Counted from the stretch's first letter, positions 21,707-35,993 are shown. The stretch: DNA of 64,000 bases from Batkoa obscura (GCA_030770535.1 JASVEC010000018.1:186001-250000); one strand, 5' to 3'. Translations and numbers: made by a program. Notes: generated by a model from the letters alone, not told the origin.

Positions 21707-22356
21707 TGTTATTATTCTTTTAGTTACTTATTAATTGAAAAATATTTGGAACCTTGAAAAATTGATTTCTGTTTTGAAGTTGCTTTTACTCAAAAAAAGA
21801 TAAGTTTAAGAAGATATATTGAACAATTGATTGGTCAAAGCAGATTACCTGCTTGGTTCCTTTTAAGTTTTTAGGCTTTTTGCTTTTAAGTCTGGGATTT
21901 TGGGATTGAGTTGGATTGGTGGAATGTTAGTTAAAATTGAAAAAAAAATCGTGCCAAATTCAAATAATGTTGGTTAAGTAACAAAATTACTGATTTTTAA
22001 AGCCAGATATCAGGTTTGATTCCTGAACATTATATAAAATTAAATTTATTATGGCTTTAAATAATTTTTTAATATTTGATAATTATTAGTATATTTCCCA
22101 GCCTGTAATGTTAAGAATGTTAGTGGAGATTACTCATATTAAAAAGGAATGAGGGTATTTATGTAAACGTTTAATAATTGAAATTCAGTAATGTTTTTAT
22201 TTTTATGTAAGATTTTAAATTAGAATGGTATTGTTTTTGTAGATTTTAAATCAATAAAAAAGTGTATAATTAAAGTTTACATTCAAAGTTAGTAATTATA
22301 AAAACATTATAATGTTTATTTGTTTTAACTTAAAAAAATAATTTAAAAAAGCTATA
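21707..22356. other. Intergenic region with no gene seen
   Basis: AT-rich DNA that marks the edge between the housekeeping block and the repeat island. No frames with family features. Confidence 0.5.
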
Positions 22357-22932
22357 ATATGGAGATGTCTTTTTTGGCTTTGTGAAATATTGCTTTGTCA
22401 GCCCCATAGTTGATTATAGCATAATAATCGCCTAAGCTGCTGTGTTCTTGAGTTCAGAGATAATCAATCCTATGCTTTTGTTTTGGTTTGTTATGAGAAT
22501 TTCTAACCTCATCTCAAAGAACATTATCCTCTCATTTTGATATCTATACTTTTCAGAGTATAAAACAGATTTTAGAGTATAGTAGTTTGAGGCTTTTTAA
22601 TTAAATTATTCCCTGATATCTTGTATATTTAATAAAGCCACTAAGCTTACTTAATAGTATTTTACGTAGCTTTTACATTAGTATTGTCTATTCTATTTGT
22701 CTTACATAGTCTATAGCCTATTACGAGCTATTCTTCATAATCCAAGTCTATCTTAGTCACATAAACTAAGACCTTTCGACTTATAGTGTAATCAACCAGG
22801 CAATAGCTTTTTTTGACTCTAATCACTGAGTACCAGATTTCACAGCTTCATCATTTTTTCCATCTTTTAAGCGCTATTTGAGCGGAAAAATCGCCAGTAA
22901 ATTCTTAAACATAAAAATATATCCCTATATTA
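22357..22932 (+). mobile_element. MITE copy split by an LTR-like repeat
   Basis: The left arm is 22357-22380 (ATATGGAGATGTC, ending TTGGCTT). The right arm resumes with GCTTCATCATT at 22845 and ends in TATCCCTATAT. The LTR-like repeat between them is flanked by the 4-base GCTT duplication, so it inserted after the MITE. Confidence 0.85.
22381..22844 (+). repeat. 464 bp LTR-like repeat, copy 4, with target duplication
   Basis: TGTGAAAT to ATTTCACA, exactly 464 bases, inserted in a MITE with GCTT on both sides. Perfect ends and a 4-base duplication fit integration by an LTR element integrase. No internal genes or partner LTR in the window; a fossil, probably one of the younger copies. Confidence 0.82.
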
Positions 22933-22937
22933 AATAT

Positions 22938-23045
22938 ATATAGGAGTGTTTTTTTTGACTTGATTATTTTTTTCATTTTTTAAGTACTATTTGAGTGGAA
23001 AATTTGTTAGTAAAATTTTTAAACACAAAAATACATCCCCGTATT
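22938..23045 (+). mobile_element. MITE copy
   Basis: TATAGGAGTG left end and CATCCCCGTA right end; core TTTAAGTACTATTTGAG matches the consensus. Confidence 0.8.
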
Positions 23046-23181
23046 ATAATTTTTATAATATTTTTAATGAATTTTTAAAAACTTTTTTATACTTGATTTT
23101 TTAATATTAATGCTATTTATAAATTTTATTTTTTTACAACTTGGTTTTTGAATAAAGCTAAATAAATCTAAAATATTATAA

Positions 23182-23287
23182 TATACAGGGATGTTTTTTT
23201 TGATTTCATTACTTCCATTTTTTAAGCGCTATTCAAGTGAAAAGATTGTTAGTAAAATTCTTAAACAAAAAAATACATTCTCATATA
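23182..23287 (+). mobile_element. MITE copy
   Basis: TACAGGGATGT to ACATTCTCATA; core TTTTAAGCGCTATTCAAG. Confidence 0.8.
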
Positions 23288-23379
23288 TTCGATATTTTTA
23301 TTAACCAAGCTATAAATAAAAAATTTATAATAATACTCTAAACAATAAATACAAGCTAGATGATTTTTTTAATTTTTAT

Positions 23380-23487
23380 AATATGGGGATGTATTCTTAT
23401 GTTTAAGAATTTACTGGCGATTTTTCCGCTCAAATAGCGCTTAAAAGATGGAAAAGATGATGAAGCCAAAAAAAACACTCTCATATA
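23380..23487 (-). mobile_element. MITE copy, reverse orientation
   Basis: TATGGGGATGT to ACTCTCATA; core CCGCTCAAATAGCGCTTAA. Confidence 0.85.
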
Positions 23488-23664
23488 ATTAATATGAAAT
23501 ATTATTTTACCAGTTTTATAGTTAATTATAATATAACGATTATTTAGATTTGCTATAAGATTTTTTACTGTCTAGTTAGAAAGAATATTATCTTTACAAC
23601 TTTTAAATATAAATATTGGAATATAATAAAAAATAACTATTACTATGTTTTTTACATACAGCTA

Positions 23665-24128
23665 TTTGAAATCTGGTACTCAGGGTTTGGAGTCAAGGAC
23701 AGCTATTGCTGGGTTGACTACACTATAAGTCGAAAGGTCTTAGTTTATGTGACTAAGATAGACTTGGATTATGAAGAATAGCACGTAATAAGTTACAAGC
23801 TATATAAGACAAATAGAATAGACAATACTAATGTAAAAGCTACGTAAAATAATATTAAGTAAGCTTAGTGGCTTTATTAAATGTACGAGATATCAGGGAA
23901 TAATTTAATTAAAAAGCCTCGAACTACTATACTCTGTAAACTCTTTTATACTCTGAAAAGTATAAATATCAAAATGAGAAGATAATATTCTTTTGGATGG
24001 AGCTAGAAATTCTCATAACAAATCAAAATAAGAACATGGGATTGATTTTCTCTGAACTCAAGAACACAACAGCTTAGGCGATTGTTATTCTATAATTAAC
24101 CATGGGACTGACAAAGCGATACTTCAAA
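23665..24128 (-). repeat. 464 bp LTR-like repeat, copy 5, reverse orientation, with target duplication
   Basis: Homologous in reverse to copy 4 and of identical length (464 bases). Flanked by GCTA on both sides (23661-23664 and 24129-24132), confirming a 4-base target duplication. Ends are slightly different from the family consensus on both sides in a matching way. Non-coding fossil. Confidence 0.82.
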
Positions 24129-24141
24129 GCTATCTAATATA

Positions 24142-24248
24142 TATACGAGGGTGTTTTTTTTGACTTCATTATTTTTTCCGTTTTTTAAGCACTATTTGAG
24201 CGGAAAAATCGTCAGTAAAATCCTAAACACAAAAAAACATCCTCAGAT
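24142..24248 (+). mobile_element. MITE copy
   Basis: TACGAGGGTGT to CATCCTCAGA; begins ten bases after the target duplication of the neighbouring LTR-like repeat. Confidence 0.8.
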
Positions 24249-24409
24249 GTGTTTTTTATTTAAAGTTCAAAGAATCTTATTGGAAAATTAATAATATTTC
24301 TAATAAAAGTTTTAAAATCAAAAATTTGATTGGTTAAAACCAAATTTTATTTTGAAAAGCATTATATCGAAGCTACAAAGATTAATAAAAATAATTGTTC
24401 AATAATAAA

Positions 24410-24481
24410 GCCTAATATGGGGCTCGAACCCATGACCCTGAGATTAAAAGTCTCATGCTCTACCGACTGAGCTAATCAGGC
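24410..24481 (-). tRNA. tRNA-Lys(TTT)
   Basis: 72 nt, no intron. Acceptor stem GCCTGAT/ATTAGGC (7 pairs, one G-U), D-loop box A TAGCTCAGTCGG, anticodon loop CTTTTAA with anticodon TTT, T arm GGTTCGAGCC (box B). CCA is not encoded, as expected of a eukaryotic gene. A T5 run about 20 bases past the 3' end could stop Pol III. Identical in sequence to the tRNA at 28812 in the opposite orientation. Confidence 0.97.
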
Positions 24482-24896
24482 AGCCTTGTCTTATATAGTT
24501 TTACGAAGTTTTTTTTATATAATTAATTAAATTAGTTGTCTGTATTTTTTCTATTTTTGTATTCTGAATATTAATGCTGTAAACTATTTCTATTTGTCTT
24601 ACATGTTGTTTCTGTCAATACTTTTTAGATTAGATTTTGTGATAAATTCCATAAATTAACATTTATAAACACTTTGGATCATTATAACAAAAAATAACTA
24701 CTCTTAAATTTCACAAGCATTTTAAAATAATTGTTTGAAAATATTTTGTATAGCATACTTTTTAAAATATATAAACATACCTGCTTAAATTAGCTAAAAA
24801 GTTTATTTCTACTATTTTACGGATATATATTTTAATAAAAAATTTTAACATAAAAAATAAGTTAATTAATAATTTTTAAATACATTTCTTGTTTTA
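24482..24896. other. Intergenic region with no gene seen
   Basis: AT-rich; no feature beyond tRNA upstream DNA. Confidence 0.5.
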
Positions 24897-25002
24897 TTTG
24901 TGGGTGTGTTTTTTTGTTTAAGAATTTACTGGCGATTTTTCCGCTCAAATAGTGCTTAAAAGATGGAAAAAGTAATGAAACCAAAAGAAACATCCTCATA
25001 TA
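24897..25002 (-). mobile_element. MITE copy, reverse orientation
   Basis: GTGGGTGTG left end (diverged) and ACATCCTCATA right end; core CCGCTCAAATAGTGCTTAA. Confidence 0.78.
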
Positions 25003-25079
25003 CTTTTTAAATAACTGTAGTATTAGAGGAGAATTGATAAAAATAGCTTCTACAGATGACTTTTTTAGTTTTAGTTACT

Positions 25080-25480
25080 GAGTTTTTGTTTTGTTATCTT
25101 TGGTAACAATCCTGTGATAATCATGATAAGTTGTAGCTGTTAAATTTGGACAATAGTTTACAAAATCAAAAGTTTCATTATTTACAATTAGATGCCCCCA
25201 TTGTCAGTTTATCTTTAAAAAAAGCTCTCTTTAATGTTTAATGAAGTTTGATAACTTTAAGCTTTAAGCTTTAAACTTACTCATAATTCCTGTATCATCA
25301 CCAAAGTCATCCTCAATATACTTTAAATATATTAATTTATATTTAGTAATCTTGTCTATGATATTGGATAAATCTTTGACTAATAGTTATAAATTAAAAA
25401 ATCACCTTATGCTAGCCTATTGAATATTTTAAATAGTAAACCATCAGGTAGTTAACCAAGCTTCATTTTTTCAAAATGTA
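25080..25480 (-). pseudogene. Decayed F-box gene, N-terminal part
   Basis: On the minus strand, ATGAAGCTTGGTTAACTACC at about 25465 corresponds to MKFDQLP of the intact gene but has an early stop. Downstream, the region equal to SKYSEDDFEDE (about 25300) and to CPNLTAITYH (about 25140) is recognisable. The copy has in-frame stops and no LRR-like C-terminal half that I can follow. DNA upstream on its strand (to about 26130) shares a weak resemblance with the same position next to the 27-28 kb copy. Confidence 0.55.
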
Positions 25481-25499
25481 ACATAGTAAAGTAAGAAAA

Positions 25500-26299
25500 C
25501 CAATAATTTATTTGTTTGATGTCAACATTTTGTTCTTTTTTTATATCTTCAGATAAATTTAGCAATTCTAGACAATATTGAATAATATCATATATAACTG
25601 TTGTTGCACTTGGCTGTTCTAACCTAAATATTCATTCTAATATGTATAATAGATTCTTTACTTTTAATTTCACAATTTATCATAATACCAGAGAAAGTCT
25701 ACCTCTATAGCCCTCAGTATTTGGTGATTTTGCTAAATTAACAAGTTTACCAAAAGAAATTTCACTTTGTCAATTTTTATCCCTTAATATAAATAAATAA
25801 AAATCCCCTAAATTTGTCTCCTCTGTGTAATATTGTCATAGAAGCGGTGATACCAATAAATCTGGAAGACATCCAATCAACAAACCTAACTTATTTAGAG
25901 ATTATGAAAGTCTGAAGATTTATTAATTTGGGTTATAAACAGGCCATTTTACACAACTTAACGGATCAAAACGCCACTGTTATTCAAGTTACTGATTTTG
26001 AAAGTAAATCCAATTACTTCATATATGTAGCCATATTTAAAATTTCAAAGGATATGAGTATAGTTCTTATAACTCAGCTTAGAAGGCTACAGGCGAAAGA
26101 GTGGAAAAGCGAGTAACCCAAAGATAATATAGATGCTATGAAGGAAGTAAATAATTATAGACAGCTGGTTTTTTGGTCTAATTTGGCCAAAAAATAATTT
26201 ACTAAATATAGCAAATTAGTTTCATCTAATCAAATTCAATGCTTTTTTCTATGAAAAATTTTGCTTAAATAAATTATTAATTGTATTTTAACATCAACA
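25500..26299. other. Degenerate region between F-box relics
   Basis: The plus-strand frame at 25928-26116 lacks family features. The passage CAGCTTAGAAGGCTAC near 26080 recurs as CAGCTTAGAATGGTAC near 28670, suggesting this and the DNA at 28.6 kb are copies of one unit. I cannot name the ancestral gene. Confidence 0.35.
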
Positions 26300-26403
26300 T
26301 TAGGGGATGTTTTTTTTGATTTCATTATTTTTCCATTTTTTAAGCGCTATTTGAGTAGAAAGATTGTTAGTAAAATTCTTAAACACAAAAAAACATCCCC
26401 ATT
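26300..26403 (+). mobile_element. MITE copy
   Basis: TTAGGGGATGT to ACATCCCCATT; very close to consensus. Confidence 0.85.
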
Positions 26404-26692
26404 ATTTGTTTTCAAACTAAATATAGTCGACTACCTTTTTATTATTTTATTGATTTAAAAATTACTAAAACAATTATTATGAGCATAAGAAATAAGTAAA
26501 AACCGAATGATTAACGTTAGTTGATGCAAGACGAAAAAACCTAAAGTCTATTTTAAAAAGCCCTTTATTAATTCATACAAAAATATGTAAAAAATAAACA
26601 TTTTAATATTGATTTAAGGTATTCATTATGCGAACTAATATTTTTACAAAAAGATTAAATTCCATCAATTATTGAGTATATATCTATTTAAT

Positions 26693-26801
26693 ATATGGGG
26701 ATGTATTTTTATGTTTAAGGATTTTAGTGATAGTTTTTTCCCTCAAATAGGGCTTAAAAAATGGAAAAAATAATGAAGTCAAAAAAAACATTCCCATATA
26801 T
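26693..26801 (-). mobile_element. MITE copy, reverse orientation
   Basis: TATGGGGATGT to ACATTCCCATA, flanked by TA. Confidence 0.85.
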
Positions 26802-27095
26802 TAGTGGTTTATTTATAGATGATAGTTTCATGATTCTGAATTACAATAAACAGTATTGAATAAATCAATAAAGTATTTAATATCAACGTTATATCTGGAA
26901 GTTAATTTTTTACGTTGATGATGCATTTGGCTATTGTAGGTATTATTAAAAAGGTATTCAAGGAAAAAATATCTATAAACGCTTTATTAGTATCTGTAAC
27001 TAAAATATAATGCAACAATAAAATAAACAAAAGGCTTATAAATTTTTATTAAGATAATTATAATAAAAAGCATGATGAATTAAATGTTATATTGT

Positions 27096-28435
27096 TTATA
27101 AACTTAGCCAAGCTAATAATGGAATATTTATGAGTTTATCGTAAAGCTCATTATCGATAGTAGGTACATCAGGAACAATGATTAATAAAGGAGTAGTAAG
27201 CCCATAGTTAATTTCAGGATCTATATCTTTTAATATAAAATCAATAAGCTTAATTGCTTTAAGGTTTGGGAAAAGTTCTAATAAACAAAAAGAGTCTTTG
27301 AAGTTAACTCCATTGATGGAATCAACTGCGATCTTATTTATAAAATCATATTTGTATGTATCATAGCTAGTATTTTTATTAACATCATCTGTATCAAAAC
27401 TAAAGTCGCTAGTTAATATTGAAGTGACAAAAGATAAATCATCGATGTGAATCCTTTTTATGTTTAATAATAAATAAACAGCTTCTAAAAGTCCCATTAC
27501 TAAATCAAGGACATATATTTCTTGTAATGTTGATATTTTTAATAAATCATAATTTATTGGATCATACGTATAAAAATGGCCTAAAGAAGTAAGTTAGTAA
27601 TTTCTGCTAAAATCATATTGTTTCTGTTTTTTATATCTGAAAAAGAACAAGATTTGTCATTTAGTTTTACACTCTTAAATTTGCTAAGTTTACCAAAAAC
27701 ATTAATACCGAACTTGGAGTCAAAATAACCTTTAATTTTAAATTTTAAACAAGAGATAAAGTTTATATTTGGATTAGGCTTAGACTTGATAAAAATATAT
27801 TTGATTCCATATGCAATACTTTTAAATTAATAAATCCTCCTTCAATTCTATTCAATTCATTAAAAAACAAGGTAGCATAATAAAAGATCTATAGGGACCT
27901 TATTTCCTCTGAATTCAAAAACTCGATTATTTCTTTTATACTCCAGCTCAATATTCAATATATAAAACTTCGATTTGACTCATATCTCTCTCAAATAAAT
28001 TCAATACTGTAGAATAACTAGCCATAGTAGAATCTGAAATATTTTCTTAATTTGGGTAACTAGATTTAGATTTTATCAACTGTAACAAGAATAGACCCAG
28101 AGCAAAGATAAGTAATGGTTGTTAAATTTGGTCAACAATTAGTCAAAACAATGCTATTATAATAAACAGTTAAATGTCTCGTCGTCCCACCGTTTTTTAA
28201 GATAAACTCTTTTTTATAGTTGAAAAAGTTTGGGTAATCTAAACTTTTACTAAGTTTCCTTCAATTCTCCCATGGTCATCCTCAGTGTACTTTGAATAAA
28301 TTAATTTATACTTGATGCCCTTGTCTATGATAATAGATAAGCTTTTATTTAATAAATGTAAATTAAGCAGTTCTCTTATATTGGTCTAATTAAATGTTTC
28401 ATAAATAGATCACTTGGCAGTTGATCAAACTTCAT
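27096..28435 (-). pseudogene. Decayed F-box gene, nearly full length
   Basis: Starts at the minus-strand ATG at 28435 with MKFDQLPSDLF, the family start, and then meets stops and frame changes. The last 133 codons (27096-27497) are still open and match the intact gene closely: FPNLKAIKLIDFILKD, the DVPTIDNELYDKL block, ending IPLLAWLSL. Colinear with the intact F-box gene at 3171. Host gene copy, not functional as a full F-box protein, although the open C-terminal piece could be transcribed. Confidence 0.8.
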
Positions 28436-28811
28436 TATTTATAAAGATGAAGAGATATAAAAACAAAATTACATCAATATATATAATTTTAATGTGTCAT
28501 TTTTATAATGTTATGATTGATCTAGAAAAATTAAATTTGACTAATTCAATATACTTAAAACCAAAAAAATCTGTTAGGACAATCATATATATTTAATTTT
28601 TAAAGATAGTTCATTTACCTCATTTTATAAAAGGTTTTAGATGTGAAAAAGTGATGGAATGGCTGTTACAACCCAGCTTAGAATGGTACCTGAAAAAAAG
28701 GTCTATAAGTAGATGGCATAGAAGGGTGGTATGGAAATTATTCTGAAGAGAATTAGTTATTATTAAAGCTATATATTTAATCTTTACTGTTAAGGTATAA
28801 CAGATAGAATA
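28436..28811. other. Upstream DNA of the F-box relic and of tRNA-Lys
   Basis: No gene. The part near 28640-28740 resembles 26020-26130. Confidence 0.4.
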
Positions 28812-28883
28812 GCCTGATTAGCTCAGTCGGTAGAGCATGAGACTTTTAATCTCAGGGTCATGGGTTCGAGCCCCATATTAGGC
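28812..28883 (+). tRNA. tRNA-Lys(TTT), second copy
   Basis: Identical over 72 nt to the gene at 24410-24481 but on the plus strand. Anticodon TTT; boxes A and B intact. A T6 run at about 28914-28919 is a likely Pol III terminator. The flanks of the two genes are unrelated, so only the tRNA body is shared. Confidence 0.97.
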
Positions 28884-29216
28884 TTCTTTAGATGCTCCCT
28901 ACTAATAGAGTCTCTTTTTTGTGTTGACTAAAAGTCAAGTAGTTCTAGTTTAATTTGTTAAACTAAAAACATTAAAAGATTTGATTGAGTCTTTTAATAA
29001 AAAATGAAATGAACTCATTGTATCTGCACTTTCTATTTCAGGTTTTTTGTATTGCTTATTGTATAGGCAACAGTATTGATAATAAATAATTTATTTTAGT
29101 TTTTTATTAATTTGGTGTTAATTGATTTTTTTAAACAACCCTATATCATAATTGATCCTAAACATGATTGAATTAATGATTGAAGTAGTAGTATTTTAAT
29201 ATATAGTTAACAATTG
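28884..29216. other. Intergenic region with no gene seen
   Basis: AT-rich, holding only the likely tRNA terminator. Confidence 0.5.
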
Positions 29217-29324
29217 TATAGGAGTGTTTTTTTTGACTTCATTATTTTTTCCATTTTTTAAGCCCTATTTGCGTGGAAAATTTGTTAGTAAAATTCTTAA
29301 ACACAAAAACACATCCTCAATATA
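29217..29324 (+). mobile_element. MITE copy
   Basis: TATAGGAGTGT to ACATCCTCAATA; core TTTTTTAAGCCCTATTTGC. Confidence 0.8.
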
Positions 29325-29530
29325 GTAGAAATGCATATACGTAAAGATAAAAGGGCAGCTATAATATATCGACTTTTTAAATAATAGTATAAATTTTTTT
29401 CATTAGATTAATAATATTCTATTAAACCTTAATTTTTATTCTTTAAGTAAAAACCCGGATTTATGACGTATCCCATAAAATCTCTTTTGAATGAATTTTC
29501 ATCTTCATCTCATTTTTTTATTCAACAATC

Positions 29531-32250
29531 ATGTCAATTGACACTATTACTTACAACACTATCTCCAATTTACAAAAGCAATTAGGTAGTGAACTATCAA
29601 TAGTATCAGGTACCATTTCCTCAATTGATAACAATCTCAAGATTCATTACAACTATAATATCAAAGATTATATTCAAAAAAAATCACGAAAATATACTAC
29701 TCAATTATTACTTCATTCTTTACCAGAATTTAAAACAATTGATTTTCAACATGAAGAAATCAGTAATTATTGTTACAAACTAGTTCAAGAAAACATTACC
29801 ATTTTATTCTATGATAGAAAATCAGAAGGAGGAGATAAAGCTATTCCTCAAATTGAAGTTTACTTAGATAATCAATTAATGAATATCTTAAAATTAAATG
29901 AATATCATGATAACTTTGTTAATTTTAATACATTCTCTAAGCCTCAATTAAAGAATCAAAAATTAATTTATCTTGCTCAAGGTAAAAGAATTACAAATGA
30001 ATTTGATAATAAAGAATATCAATATATTCAATCCTATGGAGAAAGTTTAACTTCAACTAATAAAATTCAGCTGATTTCAATTGACTTAACTTCAATATTA
30101 AAAAAATCATTTTCAATTAAAGAAGAGCAAATGAATGATTTAATTAAACCTATTGATATCTCTTCTGATTATGGTGAACCGGTGGAATTTATATATCATC
30201 CATTAAATAATGATCAATTAATTTTAACTTTGTTTCAAACTAATCCTATTAAATTAGGTTATGTTTATTGTAATAATCGACCTAAATCAATTTATTTATT
30301 GAATTTAAATAATGGAAAATTACAACTAATTTCAGATATTAATTATAGTTGTTATAATATTGTTACTTATGAAGAGAATTTAATTTATTTTAAAAACTCA
30401 TTGGGCGGTGCTCATTTTCATTGTAATCAAGTAATGAAGGTAAACTCAAGTATATATTGAATTTAACTATTTTATTTTGTTTTGTTTTATAGTATAATTT
30501 GACTACGGGTAATGAAAAAGTCATATTAGATGAAATAAAATCAGCCGAATATCAACAATTTCCAGGAATTTATTGTCAAAGTTTAATTAAAAAACCTATA
30601 TTAAAAGTTAATAAAGAAGATTATTTAATTGTTAATTCACAATGGAATTGTTATAGAGTAATTAATTTATTAATATTATTTAAATATGTGTTTTAATATC
30701 TTTTTTTATCTAGGTTATTTTAGCTATTTCTTTAAAAGAAGAAAATAAAGTATTGTTATTAAGTGAAGGTAAAAAATAATAGAAAATACTTCATATGTTA
30801 AATACTAATAGTACTTTTTTAATATTAAACATAATAGTTATCAATAATTGCAATTATAGTTATACAATATTAGATCATTGTAATGATTATATATTAGCTT
30901 ATAGAAGTAATCCTAAAGTTAGTTCTGAATTGGTAACTAAATTATTAAGTATTTATTTAATATAATAAAATTATTTTTAGATGTTAGGAACAATAAACCC
31001 AAATAATAAAAATACTATTGAAGTTGAATGGAAAGTTATTCAACAAAAGAAAATCGATGAAGGTAAATCTAAGTTATAAGAGATTTTTAATTATAGTAAT
31101 AAATTAATTATAGATTATAACAAAATATCATGGGAAGTATTAAATATACGTAATGAAACAAATAATCCATTAGAGTGTATATTATTAACATCTCAATTTA
31201 ATAATATTAATAATAAAAAAATCATATTAAATATTCATGGTAAGTGAATGATGATAAACTGGGATTATTTGTTAAGATATTCGTTAATTTAATTTAAGGT
31301 GGTCCTCATGGTAGTAATGCTTTAGATTGGAGTTTATTAAATTTACATTTGTTATTAAATGGTTATGATATTTTACATGGTAAATTAGTTGTTTTAATTA
31401 TTTATAATATAATAATATAACAATTAATTATTTATATAGTAAATTATTCTGGTTCCATAGGATACGGAGAAGATTATGTTAACTCTTTAATTGGTCATTT
31501 AGGTGATAAAGATGTTAAAGATTGCCAGGTAAAAATTAGCCTCGAATATTAGTTATCGTAACTATAAACAAATAACTAAATTTGATTGAACTTAAATATT
31601 AATATTATTTTTTTAGTTTGCAATTGAAAAAATAGTTAATGAATATTCATATAAAGATATTAATATAATGGGAGGTAGTCATGGAGGTTTTCTAACCGCT
31701 CATTTAATTGGACAATATCCTGATTATTATAAAAAAGCAATTATGAGAAATCCAGTAATTCAATTAGCTTGTAATTCTACCGTGTCTGATATTCCAGATT
31801 GGTGAGTTTCTATTTTATATATCTATTATTATAGTATTCTATATTACTATAATAACATTAATTTTTACAATAATTTCCTTTAGGTGTTATTATGAAGCTG
31901 GATTAAAGTTTGACTTTAATAAATTGCCTATATTAACTTCAGAGGATTATATAAAATTAGATAAACAGTCTCCACTTCAGTATATTTCTAAATTAAAAAC
32001 ACCAATTTTATTATTAATTGGTGATCATGATTATCGAGTACCAAAGTCTCAATCTTTTCATTATTATCATTTAATTCAATCTTATAATAACAAATTAGCA
32101 AAGTAAGTCATTATTTATTAATCACTTGTTAGAATTTATACTAATTTTAAAATCAGATTATTTTTATTCCCAAATACTGGTCATCCCTTGGACACCCCTC
32201 ATGCTGAAATGGTATCAATTGTGGAAATTTTAAAGCATTTAAAACAATGA
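29531..32250 (+). CDS. APEH: Acylaminoacyl-peptidase (S9C prolyl oligopeptidase family)
   Basis: Eleven exons: 29531-30439, 30493-30657, 30714-30768, 30838-30932, 30981-31062, 31114-31239, 31299-31379, 31440-31528, 31617-31801, 31884-32102 and 32157-32250; 699 residues, close to animal APEH. The first two thirds are a beta-propeller gate; the hydrolase domain follows with the oxyanion GGPHG, NYSGSIGYGEDY, nucleophile MGGSHGG (Ser555), GDHDYRVP (Asp645) and NTGHPLD (His678). The order Ser-Asp-His and the SHGG elbow fit S9C. The enzyme removes N-acylated amino acids from blocked peptides in the cytosol, next to the proteasome. No signal peptide. It converges on DHX35 with 79 bases between stops. 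Confidence 0.92.
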
Positions 32251-32251
32251 G

Positions 32252-32282
32252 ATAAAATAAGATAAAATAAGATAAAATAAAA
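32252..32282. repeat. Ten-base tandem repeat between convergent genes
   Basis: Three units of GATAAAATAA in the short gap between the APEH and DHX35 stop codons. Confidence 0.8.
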
Positions 32283-32329
32283 TATCAAATATTATTAAAT
32301 TTCAATTTTATTTCATCTAAAAAACTCAT

Positions 32330-34631
<2,302 letters not shown>

Positions 34632-34978
34632 GACTTTTGAGGATTAAAAGCTATGTTAAGATGATTGAATCAATTTTTTGGAAAATAAGGGATTAAAAAT
34701 AGCAAAAATTGGGCTATTATGCAAATCTGATATGAGAATTATTAGTATCAAATTGTGAATTTGTGGATGTGATTATTTTGTTTGAGGTGATAATAATAAA
34801 TCAAAATACAGAAATATTATATATATCAGGTTTAACATTAATGTTAAGATATGCAAGCATATTAAACATTGTATATGCTATTCGTCAATAATATTCATAG
34901 TTGCTAAGTCTATCTAAAGATAAAAGAGTGATTTAAATCTAGGTGTATAATAATAAAATTTTTATATTTTTATATAAA
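34632..34978. other. Intergenic region with no gene seen
   Basis: Promoter side of DHX35 (minus) and of the F-box relic (plus). No recognisable site. Confidence 0.5.
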
Positions 34979-35122
34979 ATGAAGTTTGATTAACTACTAG
35001 GAAACTTGTCATATGAAGCCTTCAAACAATTTCGTTTAAATGAAAGTTTCGATTTATGCTTATTAAATAAGGGTATATCTAGCATTATAAATAAGGTTAT
35101 AACATACAATGGTTTATTCAAA

Positions 35123-35230
35123 ATATGGGGATGTACTTTTTTGTTTAAGAATTTCACCAACAATCTTTCTATTCAAATAGCACTTAAAAGATGGAAAAAG
35201 TAATGAAACTAAAAAAATCATCCCCATATA
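35123..35230 (-). mobile_element. MITE copy inside an F-box relic
   Basis: TATGGGGATGT to CATCCCCATA, flanked by TA. It brings a stop after LKRWKK in the upstream reading frame. Confidence 0.87.
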
Positions 35231-35885
35231 CTGATGATAATTTTTGTAATGATAAAGCTTTAAGTAAAAGCTTAAACCACAAAAAGTTTATTAGCTATAA
35301 AGAGACTTTGTTTTTAAAAAGTAGAGCCATGACAAAATGTTTAGATGTAAATAATAGTATCATTGCTTACATAAATTATTGTCCAACTTTATTTATTGTT
35401 TATCATGATCCTTACAGTATTCTTGAAGTAATCATTAAATTGATTCAGTTACCGGAGTTGAAAAAGTTATTCATAAAAGTTATTTGTACTAATACTTCCC
35501 CAATCTTAAACTTATTTAAGAAACATTTGAAGCAAATTGAAGTTTTAGATGTTGTGTGTGATTCTGGTGATATAAAAGAAGTTATCAATTTTTTGATTGC
35601 AGGTAAAGTAAAATTGGTTGAATATGTTATTATTCTATGTTAAACTTTGAGAAATCGGATAAAATCAAAATATAACTTATTAACTTAAGAGAATTATATA
35701 TAAAAAGGGGAGAAGATACATTTTCTTATACCGAGTTTAATCCGAACATAAACTTTATTTCCTGTCTGAGATTGGAAATTGATAATATTCTTTAATTTTA
35801 CTATTAATAATTTTGGTGACCTTAATAAATTGAAGAGTATAGGATTAATTGGCTTTTCTAGTTTAAAATTAGAAAATATAGATAA

Positions 35886-35993
35886 TATAAAGGAAAGTTT
35901 TTTTGGCTTCATTACTTTTTCGATCTTTTAAGCGTTATTTGAGTGAAAAAATTGTTAGTAAAATTCTTAAATACAAAAATACATCCGCATAAC
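35886..35993 (+). mobile_element. MITE copy inside an F-box relic
   Basis: TATAAAGGAAAGT (diverged) to ACATCCGCATA; internal TTGGCTTCATTACTTTTTC matches the consensus. Confidence 0.8.

Noticed and set aside
25928-26116. 62-codon plus-strand frame between F-box relics
   Set aside because: No recognisable family and it reads against the orientation of the neighbouring relics.
22357-26801. Repeated ~105 bp units considered as a CRISPR-like array
   Set aside because: Copies are dispersed, in both orientations, with inverted ends and TA borders; no regular spacing or spacers. They are MITEs.
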